Origin: Fibrobacter sp. | GTDB taxonomy: Bacteria > Fibrobacterota > Fibrobacteria > Fibrobacterales > Fibrobacteraceae | NCBI GenBank assembly: GCA_016295375.1 | Contig: JAEDLI010000003.1 | Coordinates: forward strand, 1-54,300 | DNA length: 54,300 nucleotides | Direction: 5' to 3' | In this document: positions 37,415-45,931 of the stretch, piece by piece | Numbering within the stretch: the first letter of the stretch is position 1 | Layout of the letters: each line of letters starts with the position of its first letter | Notes under the pieces: model-generated | The model's input: only the letters and a program-made list of their open reading frames with translations | Database searches by the model: none | Told to the model about the DNA's origin: nothing | Program-made: the position numbers and the translations under genes

Positions 37415-38256
37415 GCCATTCCTCTTGTTTTTATTCGCGCTATTTTTCCTTGCGACCTTCTTGGGCACAGGATGCGCCGATTCCACGAGCGGTCTTGCGG
37501 GTACCGCCGAAGAAACTAATGAAATGGCCGAAGGTCAAGGGTCGGTATCCTCCGCTTCCGAACCGTCCTCTAGTTCCGAAAGCCCCAACAAGGCGGAACT
37601 TTCTTCCAGTTCCCTGATGGTTTCTCCCGGCGTGGAAAGTTCCAGTAACACTGTAGAGCAGAGCTCCTCCGGTGCAGAAAACGATTCCAACCCTGCTCAT
37701 AGCGAATCCACTCCCGTTTCGGGCAGAGACCCCAACAGCTTTATCGCCCAATACGGAATCCCGGACCTCCATTACGACAATTCTGTCCTCGCGGCAACGG
37801 TTGTCCGGAACAAGACCGATACGGCCCCTTCAACCAGCGAAGGCGACAACAACAGTTCCTCGTTGGACTTCGATAAGCCCGGAATCTACAAGCTTCCCGA
37901 CGAGAAAATAGAAGGGATGAAATCAATCCAGAACAAAATCGAAGAACTCAAGGCCGGTGGAACCTGCAGCGCCGACGGTGCTGAAGATTACAGCGCCTAT
38001 GTACTGGTGGTCGCAGGCGACGGAAGGCCAAACGTCTTGACTGCGGTCAGTGCAAACTCCATGACGGTTACCGTCGTAGAAATGGAAGGCTGCAGTTATT
38101 CGACAGAAAAAAAAACTCTATGCATTCCTGTTTGTTTACTGCAGTAATGTAAACCTTGAAGCCGAAATCGTCAAGGAAACGAAGACAATAGAAAAACCGT
38201 CAGGCAAATGCATCGACCTGGACTTTAGTACGGGATGGGTGAATAGACAGTACTAA
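37407..38256 (+). pseudogene. Ser-rich lipoprotein paired with TIGR02147 gene, frameshifted
   Basis: Signal peptide and lipobox L-G-T-G-C (C25), a long Ser/Glu/Pro-rich linker (30-110), then a folded part (GIPDLHYDNSVLAATVV, YSAYVLVVAGDG). The frame breaks in a 9-A run at 38107-38115. Removing one A restores KKLYAFLFVYCSNVNLEAEI to a stop at 38254-38256; without it the protein ends 11 codons later in an unrelated tail. AAGGAGG lies within the upstream gene. Secreted lipoproteins after TIGR02147 genes recur in Fibrobacter, but their role is unknown. Confidence 0.7.
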
Positions 38257-38271
38257 AAAAGGAGCAACAGA

Positions 38272-38895
38272 ATGAAACTGAAATTCACGAAATTCGGCTG
38301 CGGGCTTGCCGTGGCTACGCTCACCTTTGCCCTTGCCGCCTGTGACGACAGCAGCAGCGGGCCTTCGGACAACGAACAGGGACTTGTCACCAATTGCATC
38401 AAGCCGCAGAGCTCCGCATCCGTTGAAGAAAGTTCCTCTTCCATTGTAGAATCCAGTTCCGGCGTGCAGGCTGAAACCTGCCGCCACATCACCAACGAGC
38501 AGGACCCTGCAAAAAAATGGCTGTGCGAAGAAGCGGAATACACCATCGCACAGGACTGCGCAAAGGAACTTATCTACATGTGCATCGATAATCGCTGGAA
38601 TCCTGTGGACAACTGCGATCCCGACAAGGCCATGTGCGGCTTCGACAACTACGAGATGTGCATTGAGACCGGCGTCAAGCAGTTCTGTCTCGATACCGCC
38701 TGGGTTGACGAGTCCTGCGACCCGGAGGTACACGGCTACACGAGGTTTCTCCACAAGTACACCAACCCCGAAGACCCTAGGGACGACTCCTTTTCCGAAA
38801 GCCGGTATTTCTGCGAAAACGGGAAATGGACAGAAGAAAAGCTTGTCCATGGAGCCTGCGACGCGGGAATGGATTGCGTCGCCCCCAAACTCTAA
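38272..38895 (+). CDS. Cysteine-rich lipoprotein
   Basis: 207 residues. AGGAG before the ATG, lipobox L-A-A-C (C24), mature start CDDSSSGPSD, then a Ser-rich linker and a domain with 13 or more cysteines (ETCRHITNE, WLCEEAEYTIAQDCAK, ICIDN-type segments, CDAGMDCV). No known domain. Probably the third gene of the TIGR02147 operon, 15 bases after the corrected stop of the previous gene. Confidence 0.7.
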   Translation: MKLKFTKFGCGLAVATLTFALAACDDSSSGPSDNEQGLVTNCIKPQSSASVEESSSSIVESSSGVQAETCRHITNEQDPAKKWLCEEAEYTIAQDCAKELIYMCIDNRWNPVDNCDPDKAMCGFDNYEMCIETGVKQFCLDTAWVDESCDPEVHGYTRFLHKYTNPEDPRDDSFSESRYFCENGKWTEEKLVHGACDAGMDCVAPKL

Positions 38896-38907
38896 GGATT
38901 ACGTCGG

Positions 38908-40476
38908 CTATTTTCGCCAGCTTTCCATAATCTTCATGCAACCGGTCAGGAGTTCCGCGGAGCGCTCCTTATCGCCGGTTTCTACGTAGCAACGGAACTC
39001 CGGAGCGTTTCCGCTGGGCCGCAGGTGCACGATATCGCCGGAATCGAATTCCATGCGGTAACCGTCGGTCTCGTCGATGGAGACGACATCTCCGTGGAAA
39101 GGAGCGGGCATGTTTCCCGCAGCGTCGGGCTTTGCAAAACGGTTCGGTTTTGCGGTAAGGGAGCCGAAGAGTTTCTTGCCCAGTTTCTGCTCGCGGATTT
39201 CGGCTAGCTTTGCCTTAGAGGTTTCCGTCGGGAATTCCTTGAGACGGTCGCTAAGCGTAAAGCGCTTGGGGAGCTTTTTCAGCAGGTCCACCACGCACAT
39301 CCGCTCTTCCCGGACACGCACCATCACGGCAAGCATCGGGAGCAGGGCGTCACGGGTGGGGAGCGCCGGCAAGGTGCGGGTCACCCGCGTCTCGTTACCG
39401 CTGCTGTCACGTTCCGCAAATTCACGGGTCAAGTCCGTCTGCAGCAAGAAGCCTCCGTTGGCCTCGTAACCGGCGACACTTGTGGCAGGGTCGGCACTGA
39501 CCACCAGGCTTTCCATGCCAGCGATTACGTAGGGGCTGCCTATGCGGGTGCGGCAAATCTTTTCGAAGCTTCCAGATTTTTCAAGCGACGTGTTGCAACT
39601 CACGGGAGTTGCAATGCGCTGGATACCCAGCGCCTGGGCAGCGAGGATGCCCAGCACGTCGCCCCTGAGCCACATGCCGGTATCGTCCGCCAAAAGCGGC
39701 CGGTCGGAATCCCCGTCGGTACTGAAGATGGCGTCCACAAAATCTTTGTGGGCAAAATCCCGAGCCAGTTCTTCGTCTTCTTTACGGATGGCTTCGGTAT
39801 CTACCGGAATAAACGTCTCGCTCCTGGCAAAAGGCTTTACGGTAGCGCCCAGGCTTTCCAGAACCTTCACCACGATGTCGCGGCCCACAGCGGAATGCTG
39901 ATAGACCCCGATGGTAAGCCCCGAAAGGGCCTTGCTCCCGAAAAACGCAGGGTAGCGTTTCAGGTAATTTTCTTCGGCCTCGACTTCAACCGTCGGCAGT
40001 TCCGGCGCCGCCTTCAACATGCCATCCACATCAAAAATCGCCTCGTCAAAATCAACGGACTGAGAAACGATTCCCTGTTCGTCTTTCTTGGTGATTTCGC
40101 CCTGGGGGTGGTTAAACTTGATGCCGTTACGGTCTGCAGGAATGTGGCTCCCCGTCACCATAATGGTGGGGAGTGCCTTGTCGATACCGTACAGTGCAAT
40201 GGCCGGGCTCGGGATACGACCGCAATAGACCACCTTCCAGGCGCTGTCCTTTCCCGCTTGCACCAGGGCTTTCAGAATCCGTTCGGTACTGGGCCGCAGG
40301 TCGCCTGCAATGGCGATGGTGTGTTCGCACTGGTAGTTGGTCGCGCAATACTTGATAAAGGAGCGGGCATACACGTAGCACACCCGGTCCGTCATGGCGG
40401 TCACTAGCCCGCGGGCACCGCTGGTACCGAATGCCACGCCGGACTCTTTCATTACCTCTTGCATCGTAACGTTCAT
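38908..40476 (-). CDS. Phosphohexomutase (phosphomannomutase/phosphoglucomutase family)
   Basis: 522 residues. Phosphoserine loop VTGSHIPADRNGIKF, metal loop STDGDSDRPLL, sugar-binding GYEANGGFLL, and phosphate-binding RPSGNAPEFRCYVE. Interconverts hexose 1- and 6-phosphates; whether mannose, glucose or glucosamine is preferred is not clear. The active-site serine lies in T-G-S-H-I-P, where many relatives have T-A-S-H-N-P. Probably cytoplasmic, supplying sugar nucleotides. Confidence 0.88.
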   Translation of the reverse strand: MNVTMQEVMKESGVAFGTSGARGLVTAMTDRVCYVYARSFIKYCATNYQCEHTIAIAGDLRPSTERILKALVQAGKDSAWKVVYCGRIPSPAIALYGIDKALPTIMVTGSHIPADRNGIKFNHPQGEITKKDEQGIVSQSVDFDEAIFDVDGMLKAAPELPTVEVEAEENYLKRYPAFFGSKALSGLTIGVYQHSAVGRDIVVKVLESLGATVKPFARSETFIPVDTEAIRKEDEELARDFAHKDFVDAIFSTDGDSDRPLLADDTGMWLRGDVLGILAAQALGIQRIATPVSCNTSLEKSGSFEKICRTRIGSPYVIAGMESLVVSADPATSVAGYEANGGFLLQTDLTREFAERDSSGNETRVTRTLPALPTRDALLPMLAVMVRVREERMCVVDLLKKLPKRFTLSDRLKEFPTETSKAKLAEIREQKLGKKLFGSLTAKPNRFAKPDAAGNMPAPFHGDVVSIDETDGYRMEFDSGDIVHLRPSGNAPEFRCYVETGDKERSAELLTGCMKIMESWRK

Positions 40477-40510
40477 AAAAACCTCTTGCCGTTATTTCTC
40501 GGCTTTCTAC

Positions 40511-40546
40511 AAAAATAAAAAATCCCGACCCAAGAGGCCGGGATCA
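40511..40546 (-). terminator. Rho-independent terminator of the 40569 lipoprotein gene
   Basis: On the minus strand GATCCCGGCC, loop TCTTG, GGTCGGGATT, followed by a T-rich TTTTTTATTTTTG tract. It lies directly after the stop of the lipoprotein gene. Confidence 0.85.
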
Positions 40547-40568
40547 TTTTCAAGCAAATAGCCTTTTC

Positions 40569-41951
40569 TTATTCGGCAAACTTTTCCAGTTTGCGGGCAA
40601 TCTTGCGGGCATTCTTGAGGAACTTCTTCTTGGCAAGTTCAGCAGAAGAGGAGGCCTTCTTGTAGAGAGGCGTAGAGTATTCGCCGCCTTCTAGGCAGGA
40701 TTCGTAATAAGTCTGATACTCATCGCAAATTTCGCCTTCGCCCAATGTCGAAACACAAGCGTCATAGGAATCTTTATACGAATCGCACAAAGGATTGTCG
40801 CTCGAACTTCCCTTGCCCTTGATGGCGGCGAACAGGGAATCCATCATGTCTTCGACGCAATCCTCGAATCCCTTCTCGTTGGACTTTTCATATTCATCGG
40901 CCACGGAAATCTTGACACCGTCGGCTCCCTCTACCCTGTCAATATCGAAATACTCACCATATTCGCTCTTGCAGGTGCTCTTGGTCACGTCGCCAGATTC
41001 TTCGGACAGGCTGCAGGTCTTTCCGCCAGAAGAAACATCCAGGGCCAGTTCCCTGTTTTCATCGGACTTGTTTACGGTCTTGAAATTCACCGAAAGTGTC
41101 TGGTCCGCAAACTTGAAGGTGATATTCTTCTTGGACTGATTGGAAACCTCGACCTGATAGGCCTTGTAGGTCTTGGCAATCTTTTCCATGCCGGAGGAAT
41201 CCTCCTTGAACAGCTTGCTGAAGCCAGGAACATTGCCGTCACCGCTAATCAAGTTGCCGATAAAGGATGTCATGAATTTGGAATTGGTAAAGTCATCGAA
41301 ATCTTCTTCTGTCCTGTTAAACTTAATGGTCGTCTTGATGCTGGTGCCAGAAATTTTGATGGTTACATCGGGGTAATCTTCCAGGTCTTCTTCGTCCAGG
41401 CAGAACGAATCCATCATGGCGTCGGTATATTCCTCAACGAAGGCTTCCATTTCCTCTTCGGTCATGTCTTTCATCATCTCCATGATTTCCTCTTCGGTCA
41501 ATTCCTTTGGAGCTGTGACTTCGCTGCAGGGCTTGTAGCAGGTGGATGCCTTCTTTTCGGAACTGTAACTGCAGTAGGTAGATTTCCAGGTGCCATCCAG
41601 CTTACCAGCCTTGCCGCCCACATACATCTGCCCATTGGTGGAATACTCTTCGTCCCAGTCATCATAGACGAACACGACCAACGTATCGCCAACGAATTCG
41701 TATTTCATGAAATTGGAATCCGCGCCGAAATCGACGGATTTCCAGGCGTATTCGAGAGTGACCTCGTCCCTTACGCACATTTCCTCGGTTAGTTGGCTTA
41801 TAGCCGTGGCCGTCTGCTTTTCTTCGTCCACGATGAGAGTCCCGGACTGTTCAATGACTTCGCTGTTTCCGCTGTCCGAACTACTGTCATCGCTACAGGC
41901 GAAGAAAAACGCCGATGTAACGGTCAACAAGAGAGTTAAACTCTTTTTCAT
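40569..41951 (-). CDS. Large lipoprotein of unknown function
   Basis: 460 residues from ATG 41951 (AGGAG upstream). Signal peptide MKKSLTLLLTVTSAFFFAC, mature start CSDDSSSDSG. Acidic throughout, with a Glu/Met-rich segment (EEEIMEMMKDMTEEEMEAFV) around 165-190 and cysteine-containing parts. No domain recognised. The C-terminal Lys/Ala stretch (KKASSSAELAKKKFLK) is positively charged, unlike the rest. Confidence 0.7.
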   Translation of the reverse strand: MKKSLTLLLTVTSAFFFACSDDSSSDSGNSEVIEQSGTLIVDEEKQTATAISQLTEEMCVRDEVTLEYAWKSVDFGADSNFMKYEFVGDTLVVFVYDDWDEEYSTNGQMYVGGKAGKLDGTWKSTYCSYSSEKKASTCYKPCSEVTAPKELTEEEIMEMMKDMTEEEMEAFVEEYTDAMMDSFCLDEEDLEDYPDVTIKISGTSIKTTIKFNRTEEDFDDFTNSKFMTSFIGNLISGDGNVPGFSKLFKEDSSGMEKIAKTYKAYQVEVSNQSKKNITFKFADQTLSVNFKTVNKSDENRELALDVSSGGKTCSLSEESGDVTKSTCKSEYGEYFDIDRVEGADGVKISVADEYEKSNEKGFEDCVEDMMDSLFAAIKGKGSSSDNPLCDSYKDSYDACVSTLGEGEICDEYQTYYESCLEGGEYSTPLYKKASSSAELAKKKFLKNARKIARKLEKFAE

Positions 41952-42174
41952 TTGGAAATTCTCCTTTTTTAGGTTATTTGCACACAAAGCTAGAATATTG
42001 CATGCTTAATTTCAATATCTTTTTTTTGAATTTCGAGGATTTTCGCTTTTTTACTGTTTTTTTTTGACAATTTTACGATTGTAGCTCCCTGGTTTTGGAA
42101 TAATTTCACTTTTTTATTAGACGGTTAAACTTTTTTTTACTATCTTTGGTGCGGACTAAGTAAAGGAGATAACT

Positions 42175-42579
42175 ATGACCAAAGCTACTGCAAAAACGAC
42201 AAAGGCCCCCGCTGCCAAGAAGGCTGCGGTAAAGGCCGCCCCGGCCAAGAAGACCGCCACTAAGGCTGCCGCCCCCAAGGCCGCCAAGCCTGCTGCCGAG
42301 AAGAAGGCTGCCGTTAAGGCTGCTCCGGCAAAGAAAGCCGCCCCCAAGGCCTCCAAGAAGGTTGCCGTGGTGTTCGAAGCCAACTGCCCCCTGGCCACTA
42401 CCGTTTCCGTTGCCGGTTCCTTCAACAACTGGGCTATCGACAAGGATATGCTCAAGAAGGACAAGAAGACTGGTCTCTGGGTCGGCAAGGTCACCCTCGA
42501 CGCCGGCGTTTACGAATACAAGTTCGTCTGCGACGGTCAGTACTGGGACGAAGGCGACAACAAGATCAAGCACGTCTAA
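42175..42579 (+). CDS. Histone-H1-like Lys/Ala tail fused to a CBM48 glycogen-binding domain
   Basis: 134 residues. Residues 1-62 are almost only Lys, Ala, Pro and Thr with repeated AAPAKKA and AAVKAAP units, as in histone H1 and bacterial HU/AlgP-like tails. Residues 63-134 form an AMPK/isoamylase-type carbohydrate-binding domain: VAGSFNNW, GLWVGKVTLDAGVYEYKFVCDGQYW, E-G-D-N-K. AAAGGAG precedes the ATG and a strong terminator follows, so it is a single-gene unit. It could tether glycogen or another glucan to nucleic acid or to anionic surfaces; that is inference. The tail could also simply be a charged linker. Confidence 0.85.
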   Translation: MTKATAKTTKAPAAKKAAVKAAPAKKTATKAAAPKAAKPAAEKKAAVKAAPAKKAAPKASKKVAVVFEANCPLATTVSVAGSFNNWAIDKDMLKKDKKTGLWVGKVTLDAGVYEYKFVCDGQYWDEGDNKIKHV

Positions 42580-42604
42580 TTCGTTTATAGCAAATCAAAA
42601 GCGC

Positions 42605-42631
42605 GCTGGACATTGTGTCCAGCTTTTTTTT
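42605..42631 (+). terminator. Rho-independent terminator after the CBM48 gene
   Basis: GCTGGAC, loop ATTGT... closing with GTCCAGC, then eight T. Ideal form and position. Confidence 0.92.
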
Positions 42632-42893
42632 GCGGTAGTGGGGGGAGGTTTCCCCCTCGGCGAAGCCTGTAGTCTTCGCCTGCCCCCTCTCCTAGGGGCT
42701 CAGCCCCTAAAACCCCGAGTTGCTGGTACGGCGATTCGACAATTTGTTATAGCTAGATTCTATCGCCAACCATAATTAAATAGCATGCATTTATGCCTTG
42801 ACGAAGGGAAGTTCTTACCCTATTTTATTTCCTATAAGATTGGTGGGGATTATAAAATGGTTTGTGATTCCCAATGCTTTCGAAGGAGCGCCT
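42632..42893. other. Intergenic with short palindromes, no gene
   Basis: Contains AGGGGCTCAGCCCCT and a GGCGAT...ATCGCC pair (42731-42768). These look like more dispersed repeat debris. I see no gene or RNA. Confidence 0.5.
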
Positions 42894-42941
42894 ATGAGTA
42901 CTGAATGTCGAATGCCGAGAGGCATTCTGAAAACGAACTAG
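42894..42941 (+). other. Possible 15-residue leader peptide
   Basis: AAGGAG, five bases, then an ATG encoding MSTECRMPRGILKTN and a stop. A perfect hairpin (GAATGCC-GAGA-GGCATTC, 42910-42927) overlaps it. It lies upstream of a methionine/cysteine gene remnant, so an attenuation role is conceivable. It may also be the start of a lost gene. Confidence 0.35.
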
Positions 42942-43010
42942 CCGGAAGCCTTTTGTCCTTGAGGCTTTGCAGGTTAGAAAAAAAAGCCTAAGGATATTTC
43001 AAAAAAAATT

Positions 43011-43070
43011 AGCGAGCGAAGGGTCCTCATGGGACCCGGTTGCCCGCTGCAACCTAAAAGGAATTTTTAG
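43011..43070 (+). promoter_or_regulatory. Structured leader of the metY remnant, riboswitch-like
   Basis: Two perfect hairpins in series: GGGTCC-TCATG-GGACCC (43021-43037) and GGTTGC-CCGCT-GCAACC (43038-43054). The loop CGCT of the second can pair with AGCG at 43011-43014 or 43015-43018, giving a pseudoknot. CTAAAAGGAATTTTTAG follows and can hide the ribosome site. It does not match the SAM-I, SAM-II or SAM-IV cores as I know them. Confidence 0.45.
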
Positions 43071-43071
43071 C

Positions 43072-43167
43072 ATGACAACACAGAACAAGCTCCATTTTGA
43101 AACTCTTCAGCTCCATGTAGGCCAGGAAGCATCTAGTCCAGCGGTAATTTTCATCATTAGGAAATAA
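43072..43167 (+). pseudogene. metY 5' remnant (O-acetylhomoserine sulfhydrylase)
   Basis: ATG with AAGGAA upstream encodes MTTQNKLHFETLQLHVGQEA, the typical N-terminus of MetY/CysD-type sulfhydrylases, then runs into unrelated SSPAVIFIIRK and a stop. Over 400 residues are missing. A dispersed repeat (43174-43217) starts seven bases later, so the deletion may have happened at that repeat. Confidence 0.6.
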
Positions 43168-43173
43168 ACGCGG

Positions 43174-43217
43174 GTCTGGATCCTTTGACTTCGCTTACGC
43201 TCCGCTCAGGATGACAC
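43174..43217 (+). repeat. Dispersed GGATCC...AGGATGACA repeat
   Basis: Inverted member of the GTCATCC family with the CTTCGCTTACGCTCCGCTCA centre. It lies between the metY stub and the alcohol dehydrogenase. Confidence 0.6.
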
Positions 43218-43236
43218 TTTTTGTACGGAGAATACA

Positions 43237-44397
43237 ATGATTGATTTTGAATACTACAACCCTGCAAAAATCATTTTCGGCGATCACAGCGAACAGAAAC
43301 TGAAATTGCTTTTGGCCGCACACGGCGTAAAGTCGCTCCAACTCGTTTACAGCGGCGACTTTATCAAGGCCCTCGGCATTTACGATGTCATCAAGGACGC
43401 CGTCGCCGAACTGGGCATCCGTTTTTCCGAAAACGGGAACGTGGTGCCGAACCCGTCCATCGATTTGGTACGCGAGCTGGTAGAGCAGGGCAAACAAAAC
43501 CAGGTGGACTTTGTGCTGGCCGTAGGCGGCGGAAGTTCCATAGATACCGCAAAGGCGGTGGCGCTCGGAATACCTTACGAAGGGGACGTGTGGGATTTCT
43601 TCGAAAGGGGAATTTCACCCGAAAAGGTATTACCGATAGGCGTCATCGCCACTACGGCATCCAGCGGTTCCGAAACATCCAACGCGGCCATCCTTTCGAG
43701 CGGGCAGTGGAAGCTTGGTTTCGAAGACGACCGCATCATTCCGAAGTTCGCCATCATGAATCCGAAATACACGGTGGGCCTGTCGGCGTACCAGACCTTC
43801 GTGGGCATCGCGGACGTGCTTTCGCACCTGCTGGAGCGCTATTTCTCCGACGAGAAATTTTCCGACACCACGGACTACCTGATCGAAGGCGCCATCCGTG
43901 CCTTGCTCGTGAACGCAGACAAGCTCATCGCCAACCAGAAAGACGTCAACGCCCGCGGAGAAATCCAGTGGCTCGCCAGTGTGGCCCACGGCGGATTTTT
44001 GGATGCGGGACGTCGTGCCGACTGGGGTTCGCACCGAATCGAGCACGAACTTTCGGCTCAGTACAACATCACCCACGGCGAAGGTATGGCCGTTGTCACC
44101 GTTGCTTGGACCAAGTACATGGCAAAGAAAAATCCCTGGAGGCTCGCGCTCCTCGCAAGCCGGATATTCGGTGTGGATACCTTCAACTACAGCGAAACAG
44201 AACGGGCCTACATCCTGTCCGAAAAACTGACGGCATTCTTCAAGAAACTGCACCTGGCCACAACCCTTGCAGAACTGAAAATCGATGATCGGGATTTCGA
44301 CTCCATGGCCGCCCGCGCCACGCGCAACGGCAAGGTCGGCCACTACGTGCCGCTAGACGCTGCCGCCATCAAGGACATCTTGAAAATCGCGCTGTAA
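43237..44397 (+). CDS. Iron-containing alcohol dehydrogenase
   Basis: 386 residues. Family III dehydrogenase: NAD(P)-binding AVGGGSSIDTAK, TTASSGSETS, metal ligands D (GIADVLSHLLE), H of LSHL, H (ASVAHGGFLDAG region) and H (ITHGEGMAV). Resembles the butanol-dehydrogenase (YqhD/BdhA) group, which reduce aldehydes with NADPH. GGAGA precedes the ATG. Single gene. Confidence 0.9.
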   Translation: MIDFEYYNPAKIIFGDHSEQKLKLLLAAHGVKSLQLVYSGDFIKALGIYDVIKDAVAELGIRFSENGNVVPNPSIDLVRELVEQGKQNQVDFVLAVGGGSSIDTAKAVALGIPYEGDVWDFFERGISPEKVLPIGVIATTASSGSETSNAAILSSGQWKLGFEDDRIIPKFAIMNPKYTVGLSAYQTFVGIADVLSHLLERYFSDEKFSDTTDYLIEGAIRALLVNADKLIANQKDVNARGEIQWLASVAHGGFLDAGRRADWGSHRIEHELSAQYNITHGEGMAVVTVAWTKYMAKKNPWRLALLASRIFGVDTFNYSETERAYILSEKLTAFFKKLHLATTLAELKIDDRDFDSMAARATRNGKVGHYVPLDAAAIKDILKIAL

Positions 44398-44555
44398 AAC
44401 GCTAAGAAAGTTTGGCTTGTGCTCTAGAGTTAAAGAAAACGTGATATTTGCAAAAAAGAGGTGGTTTTCTAAAGAGAAGTTAGGTCGGTTATCTGATTTT
44501 TTTAAATTAGTTAGTGATTAACCATGGCTTTGGCCTAAACACTAACCAATTTATT

Positions 44556-45260
44556 ATGAAATTCAAACGCATTCTTCTCAAGCTCAGTGGCGAAGCCCTC
44601 GCAGGCGAAAAGGGCCACGGTATCGACAACCAGATTCTCTCCGACATGGCAGAGGAAATTGCCTCCATCGTCAAGCAGGGCGTGCAGGTTGCCCTCGTGA
44701 TTGGCGGCGGCAACCTTGTCCGTGGCATTTCCGCTTCTGCAGGTGGCATGAACCGCGCCCAGGGCGATGCCATGGGTATGCTCGGCACCGTGATGAACGG
44801 CCTCGCCATGCAGGACGCCCTCGACAAGCAGGGAATCGACTCCGTAGTGATGTCCGCCATCCGCATGGAACCGGTCTGCGAATTCTTCGACCGCCGCAAG
44901 GCACTCAAGCTCCTCTCCGCGGGCTCCGTCGTCATCTTCTCTGCAGGCACGGGCAACCCCTTCTTCACTACCGACAGCTGTGCCGCCCTCCGTGCCATCG
45001 AAAGCGAATGCGACGTCATCATGAAGGCCACCAAGGTGGACGGTATCTACACCACAGATCCTGTGAAGGACCCGACTGCTACCCGGTTCGACGACATCAG
45101 CTACAAGGAAGTCATTTCCCGCGGTCTCAAGGTCATGGATACCGCAGCGGTCGCCCTCTGCATGGAAAACAACATGCCCATCTTCGTGTTCAAGATGGAA
45201 AAGGGCAATTTGACCCGTGCGGCTATCGAAGGTGACCTCGGCACCCTGGTTCACTGTTAA
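44556..45260 (+). CDS. pyrH: UMP kinase
   Basis: 234 residues from ATG 44556. Phosphorylates UMP to UDP. Signatures: KRILLKLSGEALAG, VIGGGNLVRG, GTGNPFFTTDSCAALRA, KVDGIYTTDP. An upstream in-frame start at 44514 would add 14 unrelated residues and is rejected. Heads the pyrH-frr-uppS-cdsA-dxr-rseP cluster. Confidence 0.96.
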   Translation: MKFKRILLKLSGEALAGEKGHGIDNQILSDMAEEIASIVKQGVQVALVIGGGNLVRGISASAGGMNRAQGDAMGMLGTVMNGLAMQDALDKQGIDSVVMSAIRMEPVCEFFDRRKALKLLSAGSVVIFSAGTGNPFFTTDSCAALRAIESECDVIMKATKVDGIYTTDPVKDPTATRFDDISYKEVISRGLKVMDTAAVALCMENNMPIFVFKMEKGNLTRAAIEGDLGTLVHC

Positions 45261-45268
45261 CCCTCTTC

Positions 45269-45293
45269 GTCATCCCCGGCTTGACCGGGGATC
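45269..45293 (+). repeat. Dispersed GTCATCCCCGG hairpin between pyrH and frr
   Basis: CCCCGG-CTTGA-CCGGGG (45274-45290) nine bases after the pyrH stop. It could act as a weak terminator or mRNA stabiliser between two essential genes. Confidence 0.65.
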
Positions 45294-45363
45294 TTTACGC
45301 GGTACTTTCTAGAGATTTTTACTTATATTTAACTTCAGAACGAAACATTAACCTTTTACCTAG

Positions 45364-45385
45364 TAACTAGTAACTGATAACTACT
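45364..45385 (+). repeat. Heptad array TAACTNN touching the frr start
   Basis: TAACTAG, TAACTGA, TAACTAC, then T and the ATG at 45386. Same family, last unit and spacing as before tonB. No Shine-Dalgarno site is present. Confidence 0.8.
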
Positions 45386-45919
45386 ATGGCAGACTACACC
45401 GAAAAAATGGACAAGGCCATCGAGGCCACCGAACGTGAATTTTCCAAGATCCGCGCAGGCCAGGCAAGCCCCGCGATTCTGAACGATGTACGCATCGACT
45501 ACTATGGCACGCCCACCCCGATTTCTCAGGTGGCAAAGATTTCCGTGCCCGAACCTCGCATGCTGCTGGTGACCCCTTGGGAAAAGCAGCTGGTCGATAC
45601 CATCGACAAGGCGATCCTCGCCGCTAACATCGGCGTGACCCCCATGAAGGACGGCAACTGCATCCGCGTGACGCTCCCCATCCTTACCTCTGAACGTCGT
45701 CAGGAACTGGCCAAGGTGGCCCGCAAGCACGCCGAAGAAGGTCGTGTGGCTATCCGCAACATCCGTCGCGACGCCAACGATGCCATCAAGAAGAACAAGG
45801 AAATGCCCGAAGACGAAGTCAAGAAGCAGCAGGACGAAATCCAGAAGGCTACCGACAAGTATATCGCAAAGATTGACGCTCTCCTTGCCGAAAAGGAAGC
45901 GGACCTCCTGAAGGTGTAG
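45386..45919 (+). CDS. frr: Ribosome recycling factor
   Basis: 177 residues, all typical of the family: KAIEATEREFSKIRAGQASP, YYGTPTPISQVAKISVPEPR, PILTSERRQELAKVARKHAE. Splits post-termination ribosomes together with EF-G. It is essential, yet its leader is a heptad array, which makes the array's effect on translation testable. Confidence 0.97.
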   Translation: MADYTEKMDKAIEATEREFSKIRAGQASPAILNDVRIDYYGTPTPISQVAKISVPEPRMLLVTPWEKQLVDTIDKAILAANIGVTPMKDGNCIRVTLPILTSERRQELAKVARKHAEEGRVAIRNIRRDANDAIKKNKEMPEDEVKKQQDEIQKATDKYIAKIDALLAEKEADLLKV

Positions 45920-45931
45920 TCCGGAGCAGCA

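Noticed and set aside
43011..43070. SAM-I, SAM-II or SAM-IV riboswitch
   Set aside because: Position fits, but the conserved cores of those classes are not visible; kept only as an unnamed structured leader.
44502..44555. Heptad array or hairpin before pyrH (TTAGTTAGTG ... CACTAACCAA)
   Set aside because: The period-7 pattern is too weak and the loop is long; may be chance or a strongly decayed array.
45269..45293. True terminator between pyrH and frr
   Set aside because: Strong stem but no T-run, and the sequence is a member of the dispersed repeat family, so it is listed as a repeat.
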